Origin: Acidimicrobiaceae bacterium
Lineage (GTDB): Bacteria > Actinomycetota > Acidimicrobiia > Acidimicrobiales > Bog-793
Length of the DNA stretch: 34,176 nt
Direction of reading: 5' to 3'
Assembly: GCA_003166375.1 (NCBI GenBank)
Contig: PMVZ01000247.1
Span: forward strand, 1 to 34,176
Positions 1 to 8,179 of this stretch are shown one piece after another. Each line of letters begins with the position of its first letter. Position 1 is the first letter of the stretch. The notes beneath the pieces are model-generated. The model made no database searches. It worked only from the letters and a program-made list of their open reading frames with translations, and was not told where the DNA came from. A program made the translations under genes and the position numbers.

Positions 1-812
1 GCATCGGTCTCCGATGCGTTCGGCAGCAGGATGGAGAACTCGTCGCCGCCAAGCCTCGCGATCGAGTCGCCCTTTCTCGTCGCCTTCGACAGCCGCCAGG
101 CCACCTCCCTCAGCACGTCGTCCCCGGCTGCGTGGCCAAGGGTGTCGTTGATCTCCTTGAACCGGTCGAGGTCGAGCATGAGAACTGCGAGCTCCTCGCT
201 TTCCCGCCGCGCCGCCACGAGTGCGTGCATGACCCGGTCATGAAAGAGCATGCGGTTCGGCAGGCCAGTGAGCCCGTCGTACAGGGCCTGGTGCCGGAGT
301 TGCTCCTCGGCTTGGTCGCGAGCCTGCTCAGCGGCCTTTTGCTCTGTGATGTCCCGAACCAGGAGGCAGAGCTTCCTCGAAGAGCTCTCGGACCCGGCGA
401 TCGGTGCGACCCTGCCCTGGAACCACCGGATGCCTGCCGGGACGGCGAGGCTGTAGTCCCAGAAATGCGGGCGATCCGTCTCGAGGACCTGGCTGATGAC
501 TTTGGCCAAGCTGCGGCCGATCTCCTCGCCGAGCGCCTCACGATGGGTCTTGCCGAGCAGTTCGGCCCGAGGCACCACAAGCAGGTCGTCATTGGCGGTC
601 CAGATCTCGAGGTAAGTGCCAGCCTCGTCGATCTCGAACACGAGATCGTCGATAGACGAGAGGAGCGCGTGCAGGCGAGCTTCGCTCTCTCGCAGAGCCT
701 CGGTCACTCCCCGGCGCTCGGTGGTCTCGGTCACGACACCCCGCCAGAGCCGGCGGGAGCCACCGCTCCCGCCCTGGAGGGCCGCACTGAACACGCTTGG
801 GTACTGGCGCAA
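1..812 (-). CDS. PAS-GGDEF diguanylate cyclase-type protein, C-terminus beyond window
   Basis: Read on the minus strand, this frame gives a PAS sensor segment followed by a GGDEF domain. The PAS segment starts near ALRESEARLHALLSSIDD and ends at VRDITEQK. The GGDEF domain shows DGLTGLPNR, then LDLDRFKEINDTLGHAAGD, then RLGGDEF, and the intact GGDEF active-site signature lies near positions 40-55. Such enzymes make cyclic di-GMP from two GTP under control of the PAS signal. The gene runs off the left edge, so any EAL domain further on cannot be seen. The 5' end is uncertain. An in-frame TAG lies at 843-845, and TTG (810-812), GTG (792-794) and GTG (732-734) are possible starts without a convincing ribosome site. 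The first residues (RRLWRGVVTETTERR) look like the tail of an earlier PAS/PAC domain, so the gene may be 5'-truncated. Confidence 0.75.
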   Translation of the reverse strand, partial: MRQYPSVFSAALQGGSGGSRRLWRGVVTETTERRGVTEALRESEARLHALLSSIDDLVFEIDEAGTYLEIWTANDDLLVVPRAELLGKTHREALGEEIGRSLAKVISQVLETDRPHFWDYSLAVPAGIRWFQGRVAPIAGSESSSRKLCLLVRDITEQKAAEQARDQAEEQLRHQALYDGLTGLPNRMLFHDRVMHALVAARRESEELAVLMLDLDRFKEINDTLGHAAGDDVLREVAWRLSKATRKGDSIARLGGDEFSILLPNASETD

Positions 813-1032
813 CTGAGTCCGGTCCGGTGCGCCAGGTTCACCCTATGGGTATCGGCTCGAAACCCAACCTGGTTGACCCTAAAGCTTGGCCCGGCCGCGT
901 GGGAGGTGCTTGTGACCGTGGCGTCCCCGAGGCCGTGGCGGTGATGGTCCCGGTGCTCCGCCGCAACTCAGATGCTTTCCTGGACTCCGGCCCACTGAGG
1001 CAAACCCCTCGCCGAGGTCCTCGACGGCGAAC

Positions 1033-1061
1033 TCGACACGCATGAGGCATGGTGTTATAAC
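1033..1061 (+). promoter_or_regulatory. sigma70-type promoter of the ABC transporter operon
   Basis: TCGACA at 1033-1038 (five of six matches to TTGACA) is followed after exactly 17 bases by TATAAC at 1056-1061 (five of six to TATAAT). Transcription would start near 1068, giving a leader of about 65 bases before the binding-protein gene. The rest of the gap 846-1132 shows no coding pattern that I can support. Confidence 0.65.
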
Positions 1062-1132
1062 TCGGGCAATCTTGCGCCGGGCTTTTTCGTGACAGTTGAG
1101 GACGACGCAATCGAGGCGGGGAGAAAGTGCAA

Positions 1133-2065
1133 ATGAGAATGGATCACGAGTCACCACACAATTACCGGAGATCCCGGGTCGCCGTCGTCGCTGTCGCGCT
1201 CTCAGGAGCCGCACTGCTGGTCCCCGGCACCGGGTCGGCGTTCGCCGCGCCGAGCGGCGCCCAACATGCGGCCGTCGCGATCCCGACCCCGCCGAAGGAC
1301 CCGGCCGTCGCGGCCCTGGTGCCGGCGAGCATCAGAGCGAAGGGATCGGTGTCGTCCGCGATGGACGCCACCTACCCGCCCGACGAGTTCGTCGCGGCCA
1401 ACGGCACCACCATCGTCGGCATGGACGCGGATTTCAGCGCTGCGCTCGGAGCTGTCATGGGAGTCAAGTGGGTCGATCTCGACGCGACCTTCGACACGAT
1501 CATTGCCGGGCTGCAAGCGGGCAAGTTCGACGTCGGCAACTCGTCGTTCACGGTCACGACGGCACGTGAGAAGCAGGTGAACTTCGTCACCTACTTCCAG
1601 GCCGGAGAGGGCTATTACGTCTCCAAGTCGAGCCCGCTCAAGCTGAGCGGCTCGCTCATGAGCTTGTGCGGCCGGACGGTCTCTGTCGAGACAGGCACGA
1701 CCGAGCAGACCGACGCCCAGAGCGCAGCCAACCTGTGCAAGAAGGCGAAGCAGAAGCCAGACACGGTGTATGCGTTCTCGACCCAGAACGAGGCCAACCT
1801 CGCCATCTCGAGCGGCCGCGCCCAGATCGGCTTCGCCGACTCCCAGGTCGCCGGCTACATCGTCCAGCAGTCCAAGGGCCAGTTCAAGCTGGACGGCCCG
1901 GCCTTCGGGGTCGCACCCTACGGCTTCGCCTTCGCGAAGTCCTCGAAGCTCGACAAAGCGACTCTTGCTGCGGTCAAGGTGCTCATCAAAGACGGCATAT
2001 ACGCGAAGATCCTTGACAAGTGGGGAGTGCAGGCCGGCGCCATGACCAAGCCGGCGATCGTTTGA
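1133..2065 (+). CDS. ABC transporter substrate-binding protein, polar amino-acid family
   Basis: A 310-residue exported binding protein of the family-3 (SBP_bac_3, amino-acid) type. It should capture an amino acid or related small solute outside the membrane and deliver it to the permease encoded next. The N-terminus has a basic stretch (NYRRSR), a hydrophobic core and an AFA-AP cleavage site. No lipobox cysteine is present, unlike most Gram-positive binding proteins. The body has family features: MDADFSAALGAVMGVK near the N-terminal lobe, DTIIAGLQAGKFDVG, and GRTVSVETGTTEQ in the second lobe. ATG 1133 is chosen because GGGGAG at 1118-1123 lies about nine bases upstream; GTG 1127 is in frame but too close. 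It is the first gene of a three-gene operon. The ligand cannot be told from sequence. Confidence 0.88.
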   Translation: MRMDHESPHNYRRSRVAVVAVALSGAALLVPGTGSAFAAPSGAQHAAVAIPTPPKDPAVAALVPASIRAKGSVSSAMDATYPPDEFVAANGTTIVGMDADFSAALGAVMGVKWVDLDATFDTIIAGLQAGKFDVGNSSFTVTTAREKQVNFVTYFQAGEGYYVSKSSPLKLSGSLMSLCGRTVSVETGTTEQTDAQSAANLCKKAKQKPDTVYAFSTQNEANLAISSGRAQIGFADSQVAGYIVQQSKGQFKLDGPAFGVAPYGFAFAKSSKLDKATLAAVKVLIKDGIYAKILDKWGVQAGAMTKPAIV

Positions 2066-2098
2066 ACGAACTGACGGCTCCCGACCGGAGGTGAGCCG

Positions 2099-3046
2099 GT
2101 GACGATCGACAGTGTTGAGGGGCACCGCCCGGAGGAGATCCGGGCGGTGCCCCTGCGTCATCCAGGACGGTGGGCCGCCACGGCGGTCCTGCTCGTGCTG
2201 GCGGCGATGCTCGTCCACGACATCGTCACGAATCCCCGCTTCGGCTGGGGCGTCGTCGGGAACTACTTCTTCGCCACGCCGGTCGTGGATGGGGTCGAGA
2301 AGACCCTCGAGCTCACATTCGTCGCCATGGCGATCGGAGTGGTGTTAGGCGTGCTATTCGCCGTGATGCGGCTGTCTCCAAACCCCATCCTCTCGGGCGC
2401 AGCATGGCTCTATATCTGGTTCTTCCGGGGAACTCCGGTCTACGTCCAGCTTCTCTTCTGGTACGTGATCGCAGTGCTCCAGCCGACGATAAGCATCGGC
2501 ATACCTTTCGGGCCGGAGTTCGTGCACATGAGCGCCAACACCATCGTCACCCCCTTTGTGGCGGCGCTCCTCGGGCTCGGACTCAACGAAGGCGCTTACT
2601 ACGCAGAGATCGTGCGAGCCGGGATCCTATCGGTCGACCACGGGCAGTTCGAGGCAGCGCAGTCGCTCGGCATGCGCCGCGCGCCGCTGATGCGACGGAT
2701 CGTGCTCCCCCAGGCAATGCGCGTCATCGTCCCGCCGACGGGCAACGAGACGATCTCCATGCTCAAGACCACCTCGCTCGCGGTCGTCGTCACCTATCCC
2801 GAGCTGCTCTACCAGACAGAGAACATCGCCGCGAGGACCTTCGAGACCATCCCTCTCTACATCATGGCGAGCTTCTGGTACCTGCTCATGACCACGGTGC
2901 TCACGATGGGCCAGTACTACGTGGAGCGCTATTACGCCCGTGGCACCTCCTACGCGCTCCCGCCCACGCCTATCCAGCGGATCCGTCGCAACCTCACGAC
3001 GCTGCGCCGCGTCCCGTTCTCTCCGACTGGGCTGGGCGGGCTCTAA
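2099..3046 (+). CDS. ABC transporter permease, polar amino-acid (HisM/GlnP) type
   Basis: A 315-residue integral membrane protein with hydrophobic segments starting around residues 25, 60, 100, 150 and 265. The cytoplasmic EAA loop that contacts the ATPase is clear (EAAQSLGMRRAPLMRRIVLPQAMR), followed by PPTGNETISMLKTTSLA, which is typical of the amino-acid branch. The first 24 residues are a hydrophilic extension that is common in this family. The start is GTG 2099, with GGAGG at 2087-2091 seven bases upstream. Only one permease is encoded, so it probably forms a homodimer. It sits 33 bases after the binding protein and abuts the ATPase gene directly (TAA then GTG). Confidence 0.9.
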   Translation: MTIDSVEGHRPEEIRAVPLRHPGRWAATAVLLVLAAMLVHDIVTNPRFGWGVVGNYFFATPVVDGVEKTLELTFVAMAIGVVLGVLFAVMRLSPNPILSGAAWLYIWFFRGTPVYVQLLFWYVIAVLQPTISIGIPFGPEFVHMSANTIVTPFVAALLGLGLNEGAYYAEIVRAGILSVDHGQFEAAQSLGMRRAPLMRRIVLPQAMRVIVPPTGNETISMLKTTSLAVVVTYPELLYQTENIAARTFETIPLYIMASFWYLLMTTVLTMGQYYVERYYARGTSYALPPTPIQRIRRNLTTLRRVPFSPTGLGGL

Positions 3047-3811
3047 GTGGCCGAGCCGATGATCCGCGCCGAGGCCGTCCACAAGCGCTACGGCCTGGCA
3101 GAGGTGCTGAAAGGGATCACCCTCGAGGTCGCGCCCCGCGAGGTGATGTGCCTTCTCGGACCGTCCGGCTCGGGCAAGTCCACTTTCCTGCGCTGCATCA
3201 ACCACCTCGAGAAGATCAATTCGGGTCGGTTGTACGTCGACGGGTCGCTCGTCGGCTACCAGGAACGCGGCGGGCGTCTCCACGAGCTGCGCGAGCGGGA
3301 GGTCTGCCGCCGGCGCACCGAGATCGGCATGGTCTTTCAACGTTTCAACCTCTTCCCTCACATGACCGCGCTCGAGAACGTCGTCATCGCGCCGGTGCTC
3401 GTGAAGAAGGAGGCCAAGACGGCCGCGGTCACTCGTGCTCGGGCGCTGTTGGACCGGGTCGGGCTGTCCAACAAGGTCGACGCCTACCCCAACCAGCTCT
3501 CCGGCGGCCAGCAGCAGCGGGTCGCGATCGCCCGGGCGCTCGCGATGCAGCCGAAGCTCATGCTCTTCGACGAGCCCACGAGCGCGCTCGATCCCGAGCT
3601 TGTCGGGGAGGTTCTCGATGTGATGCGCGCGCTCGCCGAGGAAGGGATGACGATGATCGTCGTCACCCACGAGATCGGCTTCGCCCGCGAGGTCGGAGAC
3701 ACCCTGGTGTTCATAGACGAGGGTGTCGTTGTCGAGGCGGGGGTGCCGCGGGAGGTCATCGCCAATCCTCAGCACGAGCGAACCAAGGCCTTCCTGTCCA
3801 AGGTGTTCTGA
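3047..3811 (+). CDS. ABC transporter ATPase, polar amino-acid (GlnQ/HisP) type
   Basis: A 254-residue nucleotide-binding subunit that powers uptake by the preceding permease. All motifs are intact: Walker [10 protein letters not shown] (38-46), Q-loop at Q98 ([13 protein letters not shown]), signature [15 protein letters not shown] (from 151), Walker [13 protein letters not shown] (171-182) and H-loop H208 (VVTHEIGFA). [14 protein letters not shown] is typical of amino-acid importers. The GTG start follows the permease stop codon with no gap, so translation is probably coupled. A short insertion after the Walker A strand (residues about 68-85, [15 protein letters not shown]) also occurs in other members of this subfamily. 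Confidence 0.93.
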   Translation: MAEPMIRAEAVHKRYGLAEVLKGITLEVAPREVMCLLGPSGSGKSTFLRCINHLEKINSGRLYVDGSLVGYQERGGRLHELREREVCRRRTEIGMVFQRFNLFPHMTALENVVIAPVLVKKEAKTAAVTRARALLDRVGLSNKVDAYPNQLSGGQQQRVAIARALAMQPKLMLFDEPTSALDPELVGEVLDVMRALAEEGMTMIVVTHEIGFAREVGDTLVFIDEGVVVEAGVPREVIANPQHERTKAFLSKVF

Positions 3812-3821
3812 ACCGGGAGGG

Positions 3822-3839
3822 CAGCCCCTTGTCGGGCTG
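3822..3839 (+). terminator. candidate hairpin after the ABC transporter operon
   Basis: CAGCCC (3822-3827) pairs with GGGCTG (3834-3839) across a six-base loop, eleven bases after the ATPase stop codon. No T-run follows, so it is at best a weak intrinsic terminator or an mRNA-end hairpin. Confidence 0.35.
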
Positions 3840-3880
3840 GGCCGCGCCGGTCTGAGACCCCATGCGATCTCTTCCTGCGA

Positions 3881-3957
3881 GCCGAGAGATCGGTCGAGGT
3901 TGGGTGCAGCGCGATCGCCGACTGAAGCGTTGTAGTTGACAGGGAGGTCTCATGGCG
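3881..3957 (+). promoter_or_regulatory. duplicated 77-bp leader, copy A (sigma factor gene)
   Basis: This block aligns without gaps to 15316-15392, with 62 of 77 bases identical by my count. The conserved parts are GCCGAGAGAT, GTTGGGTGCAGCGCGA, CGTTGTAGT and AGGGAGGTCTCATGGCG, which includes the ribosome site and start codon. The variable parts lie between them, as expected if the conserved blocks are promoter elements. A possible reading is GTTGGGTGC (3899-3907) as -35 and CGTTGTA (3928-3934) as -10 of an ECF-type promoter, with 20 bases between. This assignment is inference. Copy A drives the sigma factor gene, so autoregulation is plausible. Confidence 0.6.
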
Positions 3958-4455
3958 CTCGAGGGTGCTGACCAAGAGGAGTTCGAGCGGTGGTACCTAG
4001 CCTCTCGGAACGCCCTCACCGGTGCGGCATTTCTCTACGTCGGCAACGTGGACGAGGCTCTGGACCTGGCTCAGGAGACCTACGCCCGCGCTTGGCAGCA
4101 CTGGGACGTCGTCTCCAGGCACGTCAACCGTGACGCATGGAGCCGGCACGTGCTCCACAACCTTGCGGTCAGCCGTTGGCGACGTCTCGCTCTCGAAACT
4201 GCACGCGCCCCGTCCAGGACCGAGGCGTGCCAACCGCTGGATGCACACGATCTCGATCTCGCCCGACTCGTGGCACGGTTGCCCGCGAATCAAAGACGCG
4301 CTTTCGTCCTGCACGTCGTGTTCGATCTCAGCGTCGATGACGTTGCCCACGAGATGAAGGCGCCCGCCGGCACCGTGCGCTCCTGGGTCCACCGCGCCCG
4401 AACCGCGCTCGCATCCCAGATCGAGTGCGAAGCCCGTCTAGTGAGCCGGAGGTGA
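3952..4455 (+). CDS. SigE-family (ECF) RNA polymerase sigma factor
   Basis: A 167-residue protein with only the two core sigma domains, as in extracytoplasmic-function factors. Region 2 spans about residues 9-80 (EEFERWYLASRNALTGAAFLYVG, then DEALDLAQETYARAWQHW and WSRHVLHNLAVSRWRR). Region 4 spans about 103-157 (LARLVARLPANQRRAFVLHVV, then LSVDDVAHEMKAPAGTVRSWVHRAR, a helix-turn-helix that reads the -35 element). This pattern matches the actinobacterial SigE-like group, which often pairs with a membrane protein encoded next door. ATG 3952 has AGGGAGG at 3941-3947. The next gene starts five bases after the stop codon, and that gene's ribosome site GGAGGTGA contains this gene's TGA. The leader is duplicated at 15316-15392, suggesting both genes belong to its regulon. 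Confidence 0.88.
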   Translation: MALEGADQEEFERWYLASRNALTGAAFLYVGNVDEALDLAQETYARAWQHWDVVSRHVNRDAWSRHVLHNLAVSRWRRLALETARAPSRTEACQPLDAHDLDLARLVARLPANQRRAFVLHVVFDLSVDDVAHEMKAPAGTVRSWVHRARTALASQIECEARLVSRR

Positions 4456-4460
4456 CAACG

Positions 4461-5783
4461 ATGGACGAGAGCCCGAACGACCTTGATCAGCTCTTCAAAG
4501 AAGCGGCACAGAATGCCGCTGGGCTCGCGCACGTGCTCGACCCCACCACAGCGATCGAACGGGGCACCAGACGACGTAGGTTCGCCCGACGCCGGAGGGG
4601 TGCATTGTCCGGATTGGTGGTCCTCGTCGCTGTCGTCGTCTTCCTGGTGCCGCTGCCGCAACTACAACTGTTCGGCTCCAGCGGTTCGCACGGCGGGAAG
4701 GATCAACACCAGTCGACAACTTCGAGTCTGGCCTCGACGGCCTCCACTGCGACAACGTCGTCCGTGACTGGGATCGGCCCGCTCGGGGGCGTGATGCCGG
4801 CCGACTTCCAGCCGGGCTCGTTCACGGCGGTGAGCCTCGACGAGTGGTGGATGCTCGGCAGCGCTCGATGCCTCGCCGGTTCTGGGACTTGTGGTGCAAT
4901 CGTTCGCACTACCGACGGTGGTTCCAAGTTCGCCGGCATCCCGAGCCCACCGGTGAGCTCGAGCGAGGTGACGCAGCTGCGTTTCGCGAACGCTCTCGAC
5001 GGTTACGCCTTCGACCCGGAGCTGTGGCAAACGACAAACGGCGGAACAAGCTGGGTGAAAGTCGCCGCCCCGGGCCCGGTGACCGAGCTCGAGGCGGCCG
5101 ATGGGGAGGCGTATGCGCTCGGCTGCGACTCAGCGAACTGCACGTCGATGGAGCTTCGGCGTTCGCCGGTCGGATCGCTCACGTGGCAGAAGGTCTCGAC
5201 GCCCGTGCCGCTAAAGGATGGGCCGAGCCTCGCTGTGAGCGGCACGGACCTGTACGTCCTGGGCGGCGAGACTGGCGGGCAGCACCTTCGCGCGTTCCTC
5301 CTGTACTCCGACGACAAGGCGGCAAGTTTTGTCGAGCGGGTCGATCCCTGTACTGCCGTCCTCGGTGGCAGGGTGACAGCCGCCGCCGATGGGAGCTCGT
5401 CGATCTGGGCTGCGTGCCCCACCGGAACCGAGGCGGGGACGTGGTTGTCGAACAACGGCGGCACCAACTGGCTGCAGGAGCAAGGAGGCTTCCCGAACTC
5501 CGTCCAACTCGCCGCCGCCTCGTCATTGGTCGCGCTGGCCTCGTCCGCACAGGATCAGAACGGAATACCGCCGAACGCACTGGAACGAACGGCGAACGGG
5601 GGCAGGAGCTATTCACCCGTCCTGTCCGTCTCGAGCTTCTCGACCGTCTCTTGGGTGGGGTTCAGTGACCCGGATCGTGCCTACGCCCTGGTCGAGGAGG
5701 GTGACTCAGGCACCACAACGGCGCGCCTGTACGAGTCGAACGACGGGGGCGCGGCGTGGCACCGGGTCGCGACAAAGAGCTGA
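4461..5783 (+). CDS. single-pass membrane protein with extracellular Asp-box (BNR) domain; possible sigma partner
   Basis: A 440-residue protein in three parts. It has a 46-residue cytoplasmic N-terminus ending in arginine clusters (RGTRRRR, FARRRR), one membrane helix at about 49-68 and a Ser/Thr linker to about 102. A large outer domain follows with at least five Asp-box-like motifs: TTDGGSKF (150-157), TTNGGTSW (191-198), SNNGGTNW (330-337), TANGGRSY (377-384) and SNDGGAAW (426-433). Such motifs are typical of beta-propellers (BNR/sialidase-like, YCF48-like). Cysteines at 137/144 and 222/227 could form disulfides. ATG 4461 follows GGAGGTGA at 4448-4455. A short acidic then Arg-rich N-terminus plus one helix directly after a SigE-type factor recalls membrane anti-sigma or sensor partners, but no known anti-sigma domain is recognisable. 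Enzyme activity is not indicated. Confidence 0.75.
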   Translation: MDESPNDLDQLFKEAAQNAAGLAHVLDPTTAIERGTRRRRFARRRRGALSGLVVLVAVVVFLVPLPQLQLFGSSGSHGGKDQHQSTTSSLASTASTATTSSVTGIGPLGGVMPADFQPGSFTAVSLDEWWMLGSARCLAGSGTCGAIVRTTDGGSKFAGIPSPPVSSSEVTQLRFANALDGYAFDPELWQTTNGGTSWVKVAAPGPVTELEAADGEAYALGCDSANCTSMELRRSPVGSLTWQKVSTPVPLKDGPSLAVSGTDLYVLGGETGGQHLRAFLLYSDDKAASFVERVDPCTAVLGGRVTAAADGSSSIWAACPTGTEAGTWLSNNGGTNWLQEQGGFPNSVQLAAASSLVALASSAQDQNGIPPNALERTANGGRSYSPVLSVSSFSTVSWVGFSDPDRAYALVEEGDSGTTTARLYESNDGGAAWHRVATKS

Positions 5784-5802
5784 CCCGCACACAGCCAAGC
5801 AG

Positions 5803-5844
5803 CTCCGGCTCCGCCAGCACTGAACCATCTCCGTCAAGCCGGAG
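5803..5844. terminator. possible bidirectional terminator between convergent genes
   Basis: CTCCGGCT (5803-5810) and AGCCGGAG (5837-5844) are perfect inverted copies separated by 26 bases. They lie between the ends of the plus-strand propeller gene and the minus-strand dehydrogenase; the right arm is inside the last codons of the latter. The loop is long and there is no T-run, so this is weak evidence. Confidence 0.3.
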
Positions 5845-7324
5845 GTGACCCAGTGCGGTACTGGCCGTCCACGCGGCGTGGAAGATGAAGGCGGTTTGCG
5901 TCCCGCAAGGCGGCCGGCAGCAGGTGGTCGGGGACGCCTTGGTAGGCGACGGGCCGAAGGAAGCGGCCGATGGCGGCGGCCCCCACGGAGGTGTGCAACG
6001 GTGAGGTGGTGGCCGGGTACGGGCCGCCGTGCTGTATTGCCCAGGTCACGGCCAAGGCGGTCGGCCAGCCGTTCCAGATGATCCGGCCTGCCTTCTCCGC
6101 GAGCGTGTCGAGCAGCCCGGGAACGACCGCGTCGTCGAGCTCGCCGTGAATGGTCGCGGTGAGCTGGCCCTCGAGCATCTCGGCAACCTCGATCAGCTGA
6201 GCTTCCTCGTCATACTCGGCAATGAGCGAGACAGGCCCGAAGCACTCCGCCAAGAGGTGTTCGGAGTCTGAGACAAGTCCCCCGACACTCGTGCGAAGCA
6301 GCGTGGGCGTCCTCGCGCCGTCCGGCTGTCTGCTCCCCTCGGCGATGAGCTCAACGGTCGGACGGTGCCGTAGAGCCTCGAGCCCTTCCTGGTAGGTCCC
6401 GTCGATCCGGTCATTGAGAAGGTGGGTGGCCGGCTGCGCGCCGACCAGCGAGCGCATGCGGTCGCGGTCGAGCAGGCCTTCGGGCAGCAACAAGACGCCG
6501 GGCTGGGTGCAGAACTGCCCGGCCCCCAGGGTGAACGAGGCGACGTAACCGGAGAGGATCTCGTCCAAGCGCGCGGCGGCGGCCCGCATCGTCACGAACA
6601 CCGGGTTCACGCTTCCAAGCTCGCCGTAGAAGGGGATCGGCTTCGGCCGTCCGACGGCGATGTCGAACAGCATTCGTCCCACTTTCGCCGATCCGGTGAA
6701 GGCCACCGCGCTGATACCAGGATGGGTGATGAGGGCGCGGCCGGCTTCGTCGCCTTCGACCACGGTGAACGTGCCATCCGGAGCTCCGGCGTCGTGCAGC
6801 GCGCCACAGACGATCTCCCCGGAGCGGGCGGAAAGCTGGCGGTGACCGGGATGTGCTTTTAGGACCACCGGGCACCCAGCGGCCAGTGCGGAAGCCGAAT
6901 CGCCGCCGGCGACGCTGAACGCGAACGGGAAGTTGCTGGCAGCGAAGACGACAACCGGGCCGAGCGGCCTGAGAAACCGGCGCAGATCCGGCCGCGCTCC
7001 TGGAGGCCAGAGCTCGTCCGGTGTGTCCACGCACGCCTGGAGGTAGTCGCCTTCCTCGATGACGCCGGCGAGGAACCGCAGCTGGAAGGTCGTCCGGAAC
7101 AGCTCCCCACGCAAGCGGGTCTCGGTCAAATGGCTCTCGGTGATCGCCAAGGCGACCAGCTCATCGTCCGCGCCGTCCAACCGGTCGGCGACCGCACGAA
7201 GTATTCCGGCTCTCGTCACCGGATCGAGCATCCGCCACCGGGGGGCGGCGGCAACGGCTCTCTCGACGACATCGGACACCTCGAGAAACGAGGTCTCAGG
7301 AGGATCGGTGTCGGTGTCAGTCAC
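5834..7324 (-). CDS. 2-oxoglutarate-semialdehyde (2,5-dioxopentanoate) dehydrogenase
   Basis: A 496-residue aldehyde dehydrogenase, most like the group oxidising 2-oxoglutarate semialdehyde to 2-oxoglutarate with NAD(P)+. This is the last step of non-phosphorylative pentose and hexuronate breakdown. Visible motifs are ASNFPFAFSVAGGD (oxyanion Asn131), VVLKAHPGH (Lys156), AFTGSAKVG (208-216), FYGELGSVNP (general base Glu235) and GAGQFCTQPG (catalytic Cys272). PFYGELGSVNP and QFCTQPG are characteristic of this branch rather than betaine or succinate-semialdehyde enzymes. GTG 7324 is chosen because AAGGAG lies about eight bases upstream. It is the last gene of the operon, 84 bases after the SDR gene. 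The neighbouring dehydratases that generate its substrate support the assignment. Confidence 0.88.
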   Translation of the reverse strand: MTDTDTDPPETSFLEVSDVVERAVAAAPRWRMLDPVTRAGILRAVADRLDGADDELVALAITESHLTETRLRGELFRTTFQLRFLAGVIEEGDYLQACVDTPDELWPPGARPDLRRFLRPLGPVVVFAASNFPFAFSVAGGDSASALAAGCPVVLKAHPGHRQLSARSGEIVCGALHDAGAPDGTFTVVEGDEAGRALITHPGISAVAFTGSAKVGRMLFDIAVGRPKPIPFYGELGSVNPVFVTMRAAAARLDEILSGYVASFTLGAGQFCTQPGVLLLPEGLLDRDRMRSLVGAQPATHLLNDRIDGTYQEGLEALRHRPTVELIAEGSRQPDGARTPTLLRTSVGGLVSDSEHLLAECFGPVSLIAEYDEEAQLIEVAEMLEGQLTATIHGELDDAVVPGLLDTLAEKAGRIIWNGWPTALAVTWAIQHGGPYPATTSPLHTSVGAAAIGRFLRPVAYQGVPDHLLPAALRDANRLHLPRRVDGQYRTGSPPA

Positions 7325-7408
7325 GAGGACTCCTTGGGGGACTGTCTTGGATGTGCGGGCGTGTCGTGCCGTGTCAGGTGCTTGGCCTACAAGTCGCGGG
7401 CTCTGTCC

Positions 7409-8179
7409 CTAGATCGTTGCTCCCCCGACGTACTCGGGCTCGGGGGGTCTTCCGGGATACAGCTCGGCGAAGCGCTCGGCGTTGTCCTCCGGATGGAAGC
7501 CTATGGCCTCCCCGCCCGCAGCGGACCACCAGCGGCGCGCGTTCGCCGACACACCCCACACGAGCCGGAAGCCCGGGCGCGGTGTCGTCAGCGATGCGCT
7601 CGTCAGCCGCACGAAATCGGCCGGCGAGAGCCAGGTGGAAAGCATGCGGTGGTTCTGCGGAGCGTCGAAACAGGACCCGATGCGCAGACAGACGATGTCC
7701 ATCGAGAACTTGACGCTGTAGAACTGGCAAAGGGCTTCGCTTGCCGCCTTGCTGACGCCGTAGAGGCTGTCGGGCAGCGGTGCCACGTCGTCGGCGAGCG
7801 GCTGGGGTCCCCGGACGCGGAAGCCGACAGCGTGATTGCTGCTTGCCACCACGACCCGCTTCACATCGTTGCGTCGGGCCGCCTCCAGTACTTCGCTGGT
7901 CCCACCGACGTTGACCTCGGAGAGGTCCGGCCAGGGCCTATCGCCGGCGAAGCCTCCGAGGTGGACGACGGCATCCGCGCCGCGGCACACCGCGTCGAGC
8001 AAATCGGCATCGGTGACCGAACCCTGGTAGATCTCGACGGGTTCACCGGGCAGGGCCTCGGGCGGTGCGACGATGTCGACCAGGCGTGCCTTTGTTGCGA
8101 CCTCGTTCAGTGACGAACGCAGATAGGTCCCGAGCCGTCCGGCCGCTCCGGTGATTACGAGGGTTCGCGAGGCCGTCAC
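7409..8179 (-). CDS. udh: uronate dehydrogenase-like NAD-dependent SDR/epimerase-family enzyme
   Basis: A 256-residue extended-SDR protein with the Rossmann motif TGAAGRLG (10-17), HLGGFAG (73-79), the ASSNHAVGF segment (112-120) and the catalytic pair Tyr140/Lys144 (YGVSK). SSNHAVGF and the short length resemble bacterial uronate dehydrogenases, which oxidise D-glucuronate or D-galacturonate at C1 to the aldaro-lactone. The GTG start overlaps the preceding gene's TGA (GTGA at 8176-8179), so the two are translationally coupled. Because the neighbours fit both hexuronate and pentonate routes, the substrate could be another aldose. The symbol is a family-level assignment and no lactonase is visible nearby. 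Confidence 0.75.
   Translation of the reverse strand: MTASRTLVITGAAGRLGTYLRSSLNEVATKARLVDIVAPPEALPGEPVEIYQGSVTDADLLDAVCRGADAVVHLGGFAGDRPWPDLSEVNVGGTSEVLEAARRNDVKRVVVASSNHAVGFRVRGPQPLADDVAPLPDSLYGVSKAASEALCQFYSVKFSMDIVCLRIGSCFDAPQNHRMLSTWLSPADFVRLTSASLTTPRPGFRLVWGVSANARRWWSAAGGEAIGFHPEDNAERFAELYPGRPPEPEYVGGATI

Noticed and set aside
1202-2218. Long open frame on the minus strand across the binding-protein gene
   Set aside because: Arg/Asp-rich antisense shadow; the plus-strand frame has a signal peptide, family motifs and a ribosome site.
2170-3855. 561-codon plus-strand open frame across permease and ATPase genes
   Set aside because: Composition is Arg/Ala/Pro/His-heavy with no domain, and the other frame holds intact ABC motifs.
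3881-3957. Minus-strand coding explanation for the duplicated 77-bp block (both copies read ETSL-TTT...ALHPT)
   Set aside because: Differences are not concentrated at third codon positions and change many residues; the blocks better fit promoter elements plus ribosome site.
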